A DNA stretch of 64,000 nt from CAXBNB01 sp040151475. GTDB lineage: Bacteria; Bacteroidota; Bacteroidia; Cytophagales; Cyclobacteriaceae. The translations under genes and the position numbers were made by a program. The notes under the pieces were generated by a model. The model made no database searches. It had not been told where the DNA came from and saw only the letters and a list, made by a program, of their open reading frames with translations. Positions within the stretch are counted from its first letter, which is position 1. Every line of letters starts with the position of its first letter. Below are positions 53,667-62,535 of this stretch, in pieces. The DNA is taken from positions 1 through 64,000 of the forward strand of contig NZ_JBDKWG010000115.1 of NCBI RefSeq assembly GCF_040151475.1, given 5' to 3'.

Positions 53667-55060
53667 GACAGATTCAATTATTGACCATATTGATACTATT
53701 GCTTGGCCATTTCGCTACTTGGTCACAATCAGGGAACAGCAGTGTTTTAACTTTAGAGCAGTTTTATCAGCAGATTCACCTACACCATCCTATAGCAAAA
53801 CAAGCTGTCTTACTTAAGACTCGTGGTAATCTTATAGTGAGTCAGGCAAGGGGTTCGTTTGACCCTAAAATTGTTTCGGATTATAATCAAAAACAATTCG
53901 ATGGAAAGACCTACTTTGATCTATGGGATACTTATGTTCAAATACCCACTCTGCTCAATGTCGATTTGAAAGCTGGGTACGAAAGAAATAAGGGGACATA
54001 TTTAAATGCGGAAAACACTGTACCAACAGATGGATTATATTATGCCGGCATTTCAGTGCCATTTGGTCAGGGGCTTCTAAAAAGTGAACGAAACATCAAT
54101 TTAGAAAAAAGTAAATTTGAGAAACAATCTTTTGAAAACCAGGCACAAAATGTACTCAATAATTTGTTTTTTGATGCCAATTTCGCCTATTGGTTGTGGT
54201 ATGAAAACCATCAAAAAAGAGAAACTGTTGCAACCAACTTAGAACTGATTGAGCAAAGATTTGAAGGAATAAAACAGTCAATTGCCAATGGTGATAAGGC
54301 TTCTATTGATAGTGTGGAAATGCTCATTCAGGTGCAGCAATGGTCCAACAAGTTGAAAGAAACCGAGCTGAATTCACAAAACAGTATGCTCTTGCTTCAA
54401 AATTTTATATGGACAGATGGTTTGGATTTCAATACTTTATCACCGTATTATGAGGACAGTGCATTTACTATCAATTTGGATTCTCATTTAGATTGGGCGT
54501 TGAAAAATCATCCTGATCTAAAAAAACTAACAATTGAGAGCAATCTTCTTGAAATGGATCGGAAATGGGCTAGTGAACAATTAAAGCCAATCATTGATGT
54601 AAATTATAACTTGCTACTCTCAGGGCAGGAAACAGAATATGCGCCCATTTATTCTAATAACTACAAACTGGGAGTCCAATTTGTTTTTCCATTACTGATT
54701 AGAAAAGAGAGGGCCAAACTTAAAATCGTGAAGGTAAAGCAACAGGAATACGACCTTAAGATCAATCAGAAAAATCGTGAAGTGATTAACAAAATTCAGC
54801 AGAGTTATAATAAGGTGTATATTTTGCAGGAGATGATTCAAAAACAGGAACAAATCCAGGTAAACTATGAGCGAATGCTTCAGGCAGAGCAGACCAAGTT
54901 TGAAAATGGAGAGAGTTCCGTGTTTTTACTCAATAGCCGGGAAAACAAAAAGCTTTTGGGACAAATCAAATTAATCGAGCTTCAGTCAAAATTTAGCCAA
55001 TCGGTAGGAGAGCTTAAATGGGCGACAGGAAAATTGTATGATGATACATTTCCAGAATGA
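53663..55060 (+). CDS. TolC-like outer-membrane efflux channel
   Basis: A 465-aa protein with a signal peptide (QLLTILILLLGHFATWSQS) and two outer-membrane-efflux-protein repeats of long helices. These begin LEQFYQQIHLHHPIAKQAVLLKTRGNLIVSQARGSFDPKI. The C-terminal half has LKIVKVKQQEYDLKINQKNREVINKIQQSYNK. It forms the trimeric exit duct. Its ATG overlaps the adaptor stop, so the exporter genes are translationally coupled. Confidence 0.93.
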   Translation: MRQIQLLTILILLLGHFATWSQSGNSSVLTLEQFYQQIHLHHPIAKQAVLLKTRGNLIVSQARGSFDPKIVSDYNQKQFDGKTYFDLWDTYVQIPTLLNVDLKAGYERNKGTYLNAENTVPTDGLYYAGISVPFGQGLLKSERNINLEKSKFEKQSFENQAQNVLNNLFFDANFAYWLWYENHQKRETVATNLELIEQRFEGIKQSIANGDKASIDSVEMLIQVQQWSNKLKETELNSQNSMLLLQNFIWTDGLDFNTLSPYYEDSAFTINLDSHLDWALKNHPDLKKLTIESNLLEMDRKWASEQLKPIIDVNYNLLLSGQETEYAPIYSNNYKLGVQFVFPLLIRKERAKLKIVKVKQQEYDLKINQKNREVINKIQQSYNKVYILQEMIQKQEQIQVNYERMLQAEQTKFENGESSVFLLNSRENKKLLGQIKLIELQSKFSQSVGELKWATGKLYDDTFPE

Positions 55061-55775
55061 TTGCGTAATAAATATTTAATCAAGACACAACAGGCACTTT
55101 TTGATTGTCTTTGTTAATCCTATTTTTCAAATAATTCCAGATTTAAATAGATTATAAAATTGCTTTTAGAGCATAAGGATTCAGCTTGTAAATAGTACCG
55201 ATTCAATAATATATTATCTTTCGTCAGCTTAAAATATTGTCCAATAAAATGTAGCGCATTCGGTAAAATCATAATAATCATTTGCATTTCATTTTTCCAT
55301 CTCAATTTGTAGCTTACATTTCAACTGTGAGAACGTTACCTTTCATTTGAAATATTATATAGAATTTCTTCTACCTACCCATCCATTCGAATTTATACCC
55401 ACAACTAAAACAAAGGGGTGGTCAAACATTCTAGACATATTTGGACGAATATGCATTGGATTCTTGGTTTATCAAACCATTGCTGCGTTTAGAAGATTTG
55501 GTAGAAAATAAAACCGATCAATAGACTGCCCACATTGTGAGTATTTATTTGACCTGTGCAGCGAGTATACCACCCCGATCTTTAATAAAAGCCGGATGCG
55601 ACTACTTTGCAGAACCTACCTTACTAACACGAACAAATCGCAATATAATTTGCAAATAGCACGTAACTCATTCAGAACCCCGAATAAGTAGGGGATAGTA
55701 AGAATTTTAATTGCGTTTGCCTTAGGTTTGATGAAGTATGTGTATTTATTTTATGGATTCCATATAATTTAAAGT
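55061..55775. other. Long intergenic region with decayed coding fragments
   Basis: About 715 bp without an intact gene. On the minus strand, 55120-55305 is open for 61 codons with a plausible C-terminal-like composition (HFIGQYFKLTKDNILLNRYYL). On the plus strand near 55440-55510 a hydrophobic fragment is readable (WSNILDIFGRICIGFLVYQT). Near 55530 a CPHC-containing fragment can be read. A partial MITE-like repeat ends the region. It looks like a graveyard of deleted genes. Confidence 0.5.
55671..55722. repeat. MITE-like repeat, right-end partial copy
   Basis: The stretch with ACCCCGAATAAGTAGGGGATAG and the terminal GCGTTTGCCT matches the right half of the complete copy at 62536-62686 (ACCCC..AGT.GGGGA.AGTA.GAATTTT..GCGTTTGCC). 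The left half is missing. Confidence 0.7.
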
Positions 55776-57647
55776 ATGAAAACAAAATCCATATTAAAGC
55801 TTCTCATTGTACCAATACTGGCATTTACGTCAGTTTACCAGACTTCAGCACAAACAGGATCGGCTAGTGAACCGGTGCGCTATATCGGTGGAGTAACCAT
55901 AGACCCCAATGTGCATGAAGGGCGGTTGCGGTATGCTATCGGAACTGAAAGCATACAGGTTTTGAGGGCAAACAGAACCTATCCAGAACAAGCGGAGGAT
56001 TATGGCTGGACATACAATCATGCTCCAAACATGGCATATTGGAACGAAACATTTTTCCTGCAATACCTTAGCAATCCGCAGGACGAACATGTAGCTCCAG
56101 GTCATACCTTGTTGACTACTTCCACTGATGGCCGTCATTGGGAAAAACCCAAAGTGGTTTTTCCTCACTACAAAGCACCAGAGGGAGTGACCATCCCTGA
56201 AGGGTACGAAGGGTACATGATGCACCAACGAATGGGGTTTTATGTTGCTCCTAATGGTCGTTTGTTGGTACTTGGTTTTTATGGACACACCAGAGATCCC
56301 TTCGGCAAAGGTGGTATCGGCCGGGTAGTCAGGGAAGTGAAAAAAGACGGAAGTTTTGGGCCTATATATTTTATTAGGTACAGCAGTTTTACTGATTTTA
56401 ATGAAAAGAATACCAGCTATCCATTCTATAAAAAATCAAAGGATAAAGAATTTATAAAAGCCTGTGAAGCCCTCTTAGGAGATCGGCTAAAGACGCTGCA
56501 ATGGCTGGATGAAGATTACGGCAAAGATGACTTTTATGGAGAAGGAAGAATTGCGGATTCGCTTCAGGCATTTTCTTATTTTCACCGCAAGGATGGAAAA
56601 GTGGTCGGCTTGTGGAAATTTTCGGCAGCTGCTACTTCTGAAGATGAGGGTCAGACCTTTTCTGACCCTGTGAAGATTTCTACTTTGCTGATGGCTGGCG
56701 GTAAAAATTGGGGACAAAAAACAGACGATGGCCGATATGCTATGGTGTATAACCCGATCGAGATACAGGAGTATCGTTACCCTCTTACGGTCATCACCAG
56801 CGATGATGGAATTGTCTTTGATGATATGATTTTGGTTCAGGGAGAGGTGCCTCCCAGAAGATTTTATGGTATTTGGAAAGATTTTGGCCCTTGCTACACA
56901 CGTGGTATTGTGGAGGGAAATGGAAATCCTCCGGGCGAGGAGATGTGGCTGACCTATAGCATGAACAAAGAAGATATCTGGGTCAGTAAAATGTCTCTTC
57001 CTATTAGATACAAAGTGGAAGGAGAGATACGTGAAAATTTTAACCAACTTTCGCCGGATGGTTCTATATCGGATTGGAATATTTATTCTCCAAAATGGGC
57101 ATCTGCCAAGATTGTAGAGGAATCCAAAGAAAACAATGTTTTGCAGTTGGTGGATAAAGACCCTTACGATTACTCTCGTGCTATCAGGGTATTTGAAGAA
57201 AGCAAACAGGTGAATATTAAGTATCGTGTGAAGCCAAAGCAAAATGATTCGGGAATTCTGGAAATAGATGTTGTTGACAGATATGGCAACCGGCCTGTTA
57301 GAATCCATTTTAAACCCGATGGTCAGTTGGTGGCTTTTGACGGGAGCAAGGAAGTAGTAATCCGGAAATTTGATGCAAATCAGTGGTATGACTTTGAACT
57401 ATCCATTGATGCCACACCGCATGGGAGTTATAGCCTTGCTGTAAATGGCAAGGAAAAGATCTCCGGGTTGCAGCTTTGTGAAGCTGTGAAATCTGTGGAG
57501 CGGCTATCTTTTCGTACCGGAGAATACCGAATCTTACCAACCAGAAAAACGCCTAATGAGGTAGAGTCGGAACCACTGGAAGGTGCCGACGAATCCGTTA
57601 AGGAGTCTTCATTTTGGATTGATAACGTGGAAGTAATCAATGAATGA
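55776..57647 (+). CDS. Secreted sialidase-like beta-propeller protein
   Basis: A 623-aa exported protein (signal peptide LLIVPILAFTSVYQTSAQ). The N-terminal about 400 residues contain Asp-box-like repeats (STDGRHW near 112, SEDEGQTF near 290, SDDGIVF near 342), typical of BNR/sialidase-type six-bladed propellers. The C-terminal about 200 residues form a beta-sandwich like the DUF1080/LamG class (RVKPKQNDSGILEIDVVD, HGSYSLAVNGKEKI). It is probably a glycoside hydrolase or lyase acting on an extracellular polysaccharide, but the family and substrate are not determined. It is monocistronic. Confidence 0.75.
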   Translation: MKTKSILKLLIVPILAFTSVYQTSAQTGSASEPVRYIGGVTIDPNVHEGRLRYAIGTESIQVLRANRTYPEQAEDYGWTYNHAPNMAYWNETFFLQYLSNPQDEHVAPGHTLLTTSTDGRHWEKPKVVFPHYKAPEGVTIPEGYEGYMMHQRMGFYVAPNGRLLVLGFYGHTRDPFGKGGIGRVVREVKKDGSFGPIYFIRYSSFTDFNEKNTSYPFYKKSKDKEFIKACEALLGDRLKTLQWLDEDYGKDDFYGEGRIADSLQAFSYFHRKDGKVVGLWKFSAAATSEDEGQTFSDPVKISTLLMAGGKNWGQKTDDGRYAMVYNPIEIQEYRYPLTVITSDDGIVFDDMILVQGEVPPRRFYGIWKDFGPCYTRGIVEGNGNPPGEEMWLTYSMNKEDIWVSKMSLPIRYKVEGEIRENFNQLSPDGSISDWNIYSPKWASAKIVEESKENNVLQLVDKDPYDYSRAIRVFEESKQVNIKYRVKPKQNDSGILEIDVVDRYGNRPVRIHFKPDGQLVAFDGSKEVVIRKFDANQWYDFELSIDATPHGSYSLAVNGKEKISGLQLCEAVKSVERLSFRTGEYRILPTRKTPNEVESEPLEGADESVKESSFWIDNVEVINE

Positions 57648-57871
57648 TTGGTTCCACTTACATGGAATCTTTGCCCGCTCTTTAGTGTTTGCTGAATTTC
57701 TTGTCCGTATTGTTGATAGCTTTCATAACTGCTTTCACATTGGTTGGCTCAACTTTTTTCAACCCAGGAAACAACAAATTCACTTTCGTCTTTTTGATCT
57801 GCATACAAGTCAATAATCCTTTACGCTTTTTCTGGTAACTTTAGCGATTCCGCTTTGTTGTTTTTTCCCAT
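57648..57871 (-). pseudogene. Possible decayed gene with in-frame stops
   Basis: One minus-strand frame from an ATG at 57871 reads MGKNNKAESLKLPEKA, a TAA, then RIIDLYADQKDESEFVVSW..EKS, a TGA, and then a Gln/Ser-rich stretch up to the end of the neighbouring gene. Coding-like sequence continues in the same frame across two stops, which suggests a small gene inactivated by point mutations. I do not recognise the family. Confidence 0.4.
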
Positions 57872-58259
57872 GCTGTAGAATAACCTTCCAATTTGAAAAT
57901 CAGACTATTTTAGCGCAAGACATCTGAAATCCTCTTACCTGTCGGAGAAAGAGAAAATAGCCACATATTAATAGCATGTCTTTGCGTAGGAGCAACATTT
58001 TTTCTTAGTGTTTATTACAGTTTTCAAAATTTAAACTAGTTTTAGGCAAAATCTCACATGTAGTCCAAACAAAGACATACAGCTATGGGAAAAGGGTGGC
58101 CGGAAGTATTTTCTTTCGGCCTTTTTTGATCCCTGTTTTTCAATGAATAGTATCAATTAAAAACCAGTTTGTAAATTGTCAATCAGGAAATAAATCAATT
58201 TATTAGATAGATACTTATCGGTTTTATTATATTAGCCTATGTTTTATTAATAAGGAATT
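57872..58259. other. Intergenic region upstream of the GMC gene
   Basis: About 390 bp containing an orphan hairpin terminator (58098-58127) and the promoter region of the GMC dehydrogenase gene. No ORF is supported. Confidence 0.5.
58098..58127 (+). terminator. Orphan intrinsic terminator
   Basis: GGCCGGAAG pairs with CTTTCGGCC (one mismatch) with a short loop and is followed by T6 on the plus strand. The nearest upstream plus-strand gene ends 450 bp earlier, so it terminates either that long 3' end or an unannotated transcript. Confidence 0.7.
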
Positions 58260-59978
58260 ATGCAAATAAAAGAATCACCCAAGGAGTACGATGTAATCAT
58301 TGTAGGATCAGGCGCAGGAGGAGGAATGGCCACAAAGATACTGTCTGAAGCAGGTTTAGATGTAGCTGTAGTTGAAGCAGGCCCACATTTTGACCCGGCA
58401 GATCCTGAACAAAGGACACAACTAAAATGGCCGTGGGAATCTCCCAGAAGAGGTGCAGGAACGGTTCGACCTTTTGGTGATTTTGATAGTGCCTATGGAG
58501 GTTGGGATATAGAAGGTGAACCTTATACCACCAAAGGAGAAACCAAATTTAACTGGTTTAGATCCAGAATGTTGGGTGGAAGAACCAATCACTGGGGAAG
58601 AATTTCTTTGCGTTTCGGACCGGATGATTTCAAAAAGAAAAGTATAGATGGTCTGGGTGACAACTGGCCAATTGGCTATGAAGATGTTAAGCCTTACTAT
58701 GACAAGGTAGATAAACTTATAGGAGTATATGGGAGTAAGGAAAATATTCCTAATGAACCTGATGGTTTCTTCTTGCCTGCACCAAAGCCAAGATTGCATG
58801 AAATGTACTATATAAAATCTGCGAGGAAGGCTAACATTCCTGTTATCCCATCCAGATTGTCAATGCTGACTAAACGTATCAACAACGACCGTGGAGTTTG
58901 TTTTTATTGTAGCCAGTGTAATCGTGGGTGTTCGGTTTATGCAGATTTTTCTGCAGGTACTTGTTTGATTTTCCCTGCTCAGAAATCAGGTGGTAAGATT
59001 GATTTGTTTGTGAATGCTATGGTGCGTGAAGTCACTACCAATGATGAAGGTAAGGCAACTGGAGTATCTTATATCAGCAAAGACGATCGCAAGGAATATA
59101 AGTTAAAAGGAAAAATTGTAGTGTTGGCAGCCTCTGCTTGTAGTTCTGCAAGGATATTATTGAACTCTAAGAGTAAGCAACATCCAAATGGCCTTGGCAA
59201 TAGCAGTGGCGTGGTTGGGAAATACCTGCATGATTCTACAGGAGCGAGCAGGTCTGCATTTATTCCTGCTTTGATGGATAGAAAAACCTACAACGAAGAC
59301 GGTACCGGAGGGATGCACGTATATACTCCGTGGTGGCTCGACAATAAAAAACTTGATTTTGCCAGAGGTTATCATTTGGAAATCTGGGGTGGTCTTGGCA
59401 TGCCTTCTTATGGCTTTGGCTTTGGCGTTACGGAATTCAACAAATTTTTTGGTGGTACGGTTGGTGGATATGGGCCTAAACTTCGGGATGAGGTGAAAAA
59501 ATATTATGGTTCAGTGGTTGGTATTTCGGGCAGAGGAGAGTGTATTGCGAGAGAAGACAACTATTGTGAAATAGACCCTAATGTAGTGGATGAATTTGGG
59601 ATTCCTGTATTGAGATTCAACTATACATGGTCTGATGATGAAAGGCTGCAAGCCAAACACATGCATGAAACATTCGAAGAATTGTTAGGTGGCATGGGAG
59701 GTACTCTTCTTGGAGACAAACCGGGAAAAGACAAAGAATATGGTCTTAACGCCCCGGGAGAAATTATACATGAGGTAGGTACTACCAGAATGGGAGATGA
59801 CCCAAAAACTTCTGTCGTAAATAAATATGAGCAACTGCATGATGCAAACAATGTATTTATAGTAGATGGAGGCCCTTTTGTATCTCAGGCAGATAAGAAC
59901 CCTACCTGGACAATTCTGGCTCTGTCTTGGAGAACTTCAGATTATATTTTAGATCAACTTAAGAAAAAGAACATTTAA
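58260..59978 (+). CDS. GMC-family FAD dehydrogenase with probable Fe-S cluster
   Basis: A 572-aa flavoprotein. FAD is bound by IIVGSGAGGGMATKIL (13-28) and GGRTNHWGR (106-114). The C-terminal active-site region has IIHEVGTTRMGDDP and DGGPFVSQADKNPTWTILALSWR with the GMC His/Asn. A cysteine cluster C214-x2-C217-x2-C220-x3-C224 is typical of an iron-sulphur site; the related fructose and glucose dehydrogenases carry a 3Fe-4S cluster in the same region. It should oxidise a sugar or sugar acid. The next gene encodes its small subunit. Confidence 0.92.
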   Translation: MQIKESPKEYDVIIVGSGAGGGMATKILSEAGLDVAVVEAGPHFDPADPEQRTQLKWPWESPRRGAGTVRPFGDFDSAYGGWDIEGEPYTTKGETKFNWFRSRMLGGRTNHWGRISLRFGPDDFKKKSIDGLGDNWPIGYEDVKPYYDKVDKLIGVYGSKENIPNEPDGFFLPAPKPRLHEMYYIKSARKANIPVIPSRLSMLTKRINNDRGVCFYCSQCNRGCSVYADFSAGTCLIFPAQKSGGKIDLFVNAMVREVTTNDEGKATGVSYISKDDRKEYKLKGKIVVLAASACSSARILLNSKSKQHPNGLGNSSGVVGKYLHDSTGASRSAFIPALMDRKTYNEDGTGGMHVYTPWWLDNKKLDFARGYHLEIWGGLGMPSYGFGFGVTEFNKFFGGTVGGYGPKLRDEVKKYYGSVVGISGRGECIAREDNYCEIDPNVVDEFGIPVLRFNYTWSDDERLQAKHMHETFEELLGGMGGTLLGDKPGKDKEYGLNAPGEIIHEVGTTRMGDDPKTSVVNKYEQLHDANNVFIVDGGPFVSQADKNPTWTILALSWRTSDYILDQLKKKNI

Positions 59979-59999
59979 TAAAACCTTAGCAACATACAC

Positions 60000-60710
60000 A
60001 TGGATCGAAGAGACTCTTTAAAATCATTGCTGGTAGGATCATTGGCCGGCGGACTCCTTATCAATGGATGTACACCTGCTGAGGAGGTTGTTTCTACAAC
60101 TCCGGAAAAAGCAGGAGAAGAGAAACATTACGGAAGAACACCGAAAGAAAAGAAAAGGGATACAGACCTGATGTCTGATAAGTTCTTTTCTGAGCATGAA
60201 TTGGCTACTGTAGCCGTATTGTGCGATATCATATTGCCTGCCAACGACGAGTTTGGATCGGCAACAGATGCAGGTGTTCATGAATTCATAGAATTTATGT
60301 CTAAAGACATGCCAAGACACCAACTTCCTTTAAGAGGAGGATTGATGTGGCTTGACAATAGGTCAAATAACAAATTTGGATTGGAGTTCAAATCTTGCAC
60401 GGATGATCAGCAAAAAAGTCTTCTGGATGAAATTGCTTATCCGGACAAAGCTGCACCTGAGGTACAGCAAGGAGTGAAATTCTTTTCGTTAATGAGAGAT
60501 TTGACACTTTCCGGATATTATACCACGCAAGAGGGTTTCAAAGACCTTGGATATAAGGGCAATACGCCCAATGTATGGGATGGTGTGCCGCAAGACGTAT
60601 TGGACAAGCATGGCATGAAATACGAAGAAGAATGGCTTGCAAAATGTCTTGATCCTGAGACAAGGAATGAAATAGCACAATGGGATGATGATGGAAACCT
60701 GTTGACCTAA
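60000..60710 (+). CDS. Gluconate 2-dehydrogenase subunit 3-like protein (Tat lipoprotein)
   Basis: A 236-aa protein. The N-terminus MDRRDSLKSLLVGSLAGGLLINGC combines a Tat-type RRDS motif with a lipobox ending in Cys24. The remainder is the helical gluconate 2-dehydrogenase subunit 3 domain (FFSEHELATVAVLCDIILPANDEFGSATDAGVHEFIEFM). In related enzymes this subunit carries the FAD subunit through the Tat pathway. It follows the GMC gene by 21 bp. A cytochrome c partner is not found in the window. Confidence 0.9.
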   Translation: MDRRDSLKSLLVGSLAGGLLINGCTPAEEVVSTTPEKAGEEKHYGRTPKEKKRDTDLMSDKFFSEHELATVAVLCDIILPANDEFGSATDAGVHEFIEFMSKDMPRHQLPLRGGLMWLDNRSNNKFGLEFKSCTDDQQKSLLDEIAYPDKAAPEVQQGVKFFSLMRDLTLSGYYTTQEGFKDLGYKGNTPNVWDGVPQDVLDKHGMKYEEEWLAKCLDPETRNEIAQWDDDGNLLT

Positions 60711-60744
60711 GCAGAGTTCAATATAAAACTCTGGGTTACACACC

Positions 60745-60866
60745 AGGGTCAAACACATTTAAAAACCAATACCTCCTTACCGCACTTGTTGCGGTATCTA
60801 TTAGAGACACAGTCAATCCTAAGAGACCCCTGACTTGTCAGGTAGTATTTTAAATGCGTTTGCTCT
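60745..60866. repeat. MITE-like repeat, complete copy 1
   Basis: About 122 bp bounded by imperfect terminal inverted repeats: AGGGTCAAACACATTTAAAA on the left, and ATTTTAAATGCGTTTGCTCT on the right. The interior shares CTCCTTACCGCAC, TTGTTGCGGTATC and AGACCCC with the copy at 62536-62686. It lies between the subunit-3 stop codon and the terminator that follows. Confidence 0.8.
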
Positions 60867-60867
60867 G

Positions 60868-60902
60868 CTGTCTTTCCAAGATAGAGGAAAGACAGGTTTT
60901 TT
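60868..60902 (+). terminator. Intrinsic terminator of the GMC operon
   Basis: A perfect 10-bp stem CTGTCTTTCC/GGAAAGACAG with an 8-nt loop is followed by a T-run. It begins 2 bp after the MITE-like repeat. Confidence 0.9.
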
Positions 60903-60950
60903 GCTTATTGATCTTTGAAATTAATCTCAGGTTGACTTAAGTCCCACATC

Positions 60951-61403
60951 TCATAGCTCTAATATTCTTCGATGGTAATTGATCTGTCCGAGGTGGTAGT
61001 TTAAATGTCCACTGAGGTGGATCAGGAATGATATGTGGGACATGGGTTTTTTGAATACTTCTATGGGATAAGCTTCTTCCATCAGCTTGCCATTAAAAGC
61101 TTCAAGGGTATCTGCCACAGACAATTTCGTGTCTTTTATTTGTTGGAGCAATTCCGCTCGTGGAACATTTTTTAATGTAAACTCATCATCTCTTTTTCGG
61201 ATGTATCCGTTTTTTCCAATGATAGCACCTATAAAATGTTGGAGGTTGCCACATAGATGAAGGCATAAATTCCCAGCTGTATTGTTGATATCTCCAGCAA
61301 GCTTCCAAAGGTCAGCTTCATTGGTATAACTCTCGATTTCATTGGTCAGTCTATTGAGATCTCGTAGCAATAGATCGTGAATGGATTTTATTGTTTCATT
61401 CAT
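60951..61403 (-). CDS. DinB-like four-helix metal-binding protein
   Basis: A 150-aa four-helix-bundle protein of the DinB/DUF1572 type. The His residues expected at the metal site are in LHLCGNLQHFIGAIIG near residue 50 and LIHLSGHLNYHLGQINYHRRILEL near the C-terminus. The family includes thiol-dependent S-transferases, some of them bacillithiol-linked, which would fit with ypdA in the same window. It lies 12 bp downstream of folE on the same strand. Confidence 0.82.
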   Translation of the reverse strand: MNETIKSIHDLLLRDLNRLTNEIESYTNEADLWKLAGDINNTAGNLCLHLCGNLQHFIGAIIGKNGYIRKRDDEFTLKNVPRAELLQQIKDTKLSVADTLEAFNGKLMEEAYPIEVFKKPMSHISFLIHLSGHLNYHLGQINYHRRILEL

Positions 61404-61415
61404 GGGCGTAGATGA

Positions 61416-62111
61416 TTAAGCCGGAGTATTGATGTAATTCAAGAATTCTCTTTTGGTGTTTTCTTCGCTGAACTTTCCACTGAAATGAGCCGTTCCGGTT
61501 TTGCTATTGGTATCTCCTACACCTCTCGACGATACGCACATGTGGTTGGCATCTATTACTACTCCCACATCTTCAGTTTTCAACACGGTCTTCAATTCAT
61601 TGGCGATTTGCACAGTCATGCGTTCCTGCACTTGTGGTCTTTTGGCAAAGTACTGGACAATCCTGTTGATTTTGGATAAACCGATTACCTTACCACTGGA
61701 AATGTACGCTACATGGGCTTTGCCGTATATCGGTACAAAATGGTGCTCGCAGTGAGAGTAAAATGTGATGTCTTTTTCCACCAGCATTTCACCATAGCCA
61801 AACTTATTCTCAAACAATCTTGCGTGTGGTTTGTTTTTCGGATCTAGTCCGCTAAATACCTCCTTTACATACATTTTGGCTACCCGCATAGGTGTACCCC
61901 TGAGGCTGTCATCAGTCAGATCAAGTCCCAGTACTTGCATGATCTCTTTGAAATGTTTGGCAATCAATTCTATTTTGAGGTCATTGTCCATTTCAAAAGC
62001 GTCATCTCTGAGTGGCGTATTGAACGAAGACACCAGGTGGTCATCGCCAAAGTCCTCAATGTCCAGGTCAGGTTTAAGCGGGGTACTCAACAAAGTTTCT
62101 TTTTGTTTCAT
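61416..62111 (-). CDS. folE: GTP cyclohydrolase I
   Basis: About 231 aa starting at the ATG at 62111 (an upstream start at 62132 is possible). It converts GTP to dihydroneopterin triphosphate. The zinc and catalytic motif is SHCEHHFVPIYGKAHVAYIS near residue 125; LSKINRIVQYFAKRPQVQERMT and NHMCVSSRGV (zinc Cys) follow. Its start overlaps the end of the PTPS gene, so the two are coexpressed and act one after the other. Confidence 0.96.
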   Translation of the reverse strand: MKQKETLLSTPLKPDLDIEDFGDDHLVSSFNTPLRDDAFEMDNDLKIELIAKHFKEIMQVLGLDLTDDSLRGTPMRVAKMYVKEVFSGLDPKNKPHARLFENKFGYGEMLVEKDITFYSHCEHHFVPIYGKAHVAYISSGKVIGLSKINRIVQYFAKRPQVQERMTVQIANELKTVLKTEDVGVVIDANHMCVSSRGVGDTNSKTGTAHFSGKFSEENTKREFLNYINTPA

Positions 62112-62481
62112 ATAACTGTATTTTAAGATCATATCTGCTGTCGATTTGATCTCTGAGAATTCGGTAAATTACTATAACTATATTTTCGGCGGTAGGGTTC
62201 AGGTTTTTGAATTCTTTCACATCCAGATTGAGATTTTTATGGTCAAATCTGTCGATGATATGCTCATTGATGATGTCACTAAGAATCTTCATGTCATAGA
62301 CATATCCGGTTTCTGTATCTACTTCTCCTGTCAACCTAACCACCAATTCGTAATTGTGCCCATGAAAGTTAGGGTTGTTGCACTTGCCGAATATGCGGTC
62401 ATTTTTTTCATCGCTCCATTCCGGATTGAACAGGCGGTGAGCAGAGTTGAACTGTTCTTTTCTGAATACAGATACTTTCAT
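62074..62481 (-). CDS. 6-pyruvoyl-tetrahydropterin synthase-type protein
   Basis: A 135-aa member of the PTPS/QueD family. Zinc ligands are H15 (SAHR), H40 and H42 (HGHNY). C34 in FGKCNNPNFHGHNY has the C-x5-H-x-H spacing of PTPS proper. LDHKNLNLDVxxF-like and LYETKRNFVEY segments near the C-terminus also resemble animal PTPS more than QueD. It probably makes 6-pyruvoyl-tetrahydropterin for a biopterin cofactor; queuosine synthesis is the alternative. It is the first gene of the folE operon. Confidence 0.88.
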   Translation of the reverse strand: MKVSVFRKEQFNSAHRLFNPEWSDEKNDRIFGKCNNPNFHGHNYELVVRLTGEVDTETGYVYDMKILSDIINEHIIDRFDHKNLNLDVKEFKNLNPTAENIVIVIYRILRDQIDSRYDLKIQLYETKRNFVEYPA

Positions 62482-62535
62482 GCTGCAATGTTAGGCCATT
62501 CTTGTCAAAATAGCATGAATATGGGTTTACGAGAC

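Noticed and set aside
56487..57308. 273-codon minus-strand frame opposite the beta-propeller gene
   Set aside because: It is antisense to a gene with a clear signal peptide and Asp-boxes. The composition (many Ile, Phe, Arg, His) is typical of reversed coding sequence.
60745..60866. CRISPR-like or attachment-site interpretation of the repeats near 60.8 and 62.6 kb
   Set aside because: The copies are single, 1.7 kb apart and have inverted ends without spacers or an integrase; a MITE fits better.
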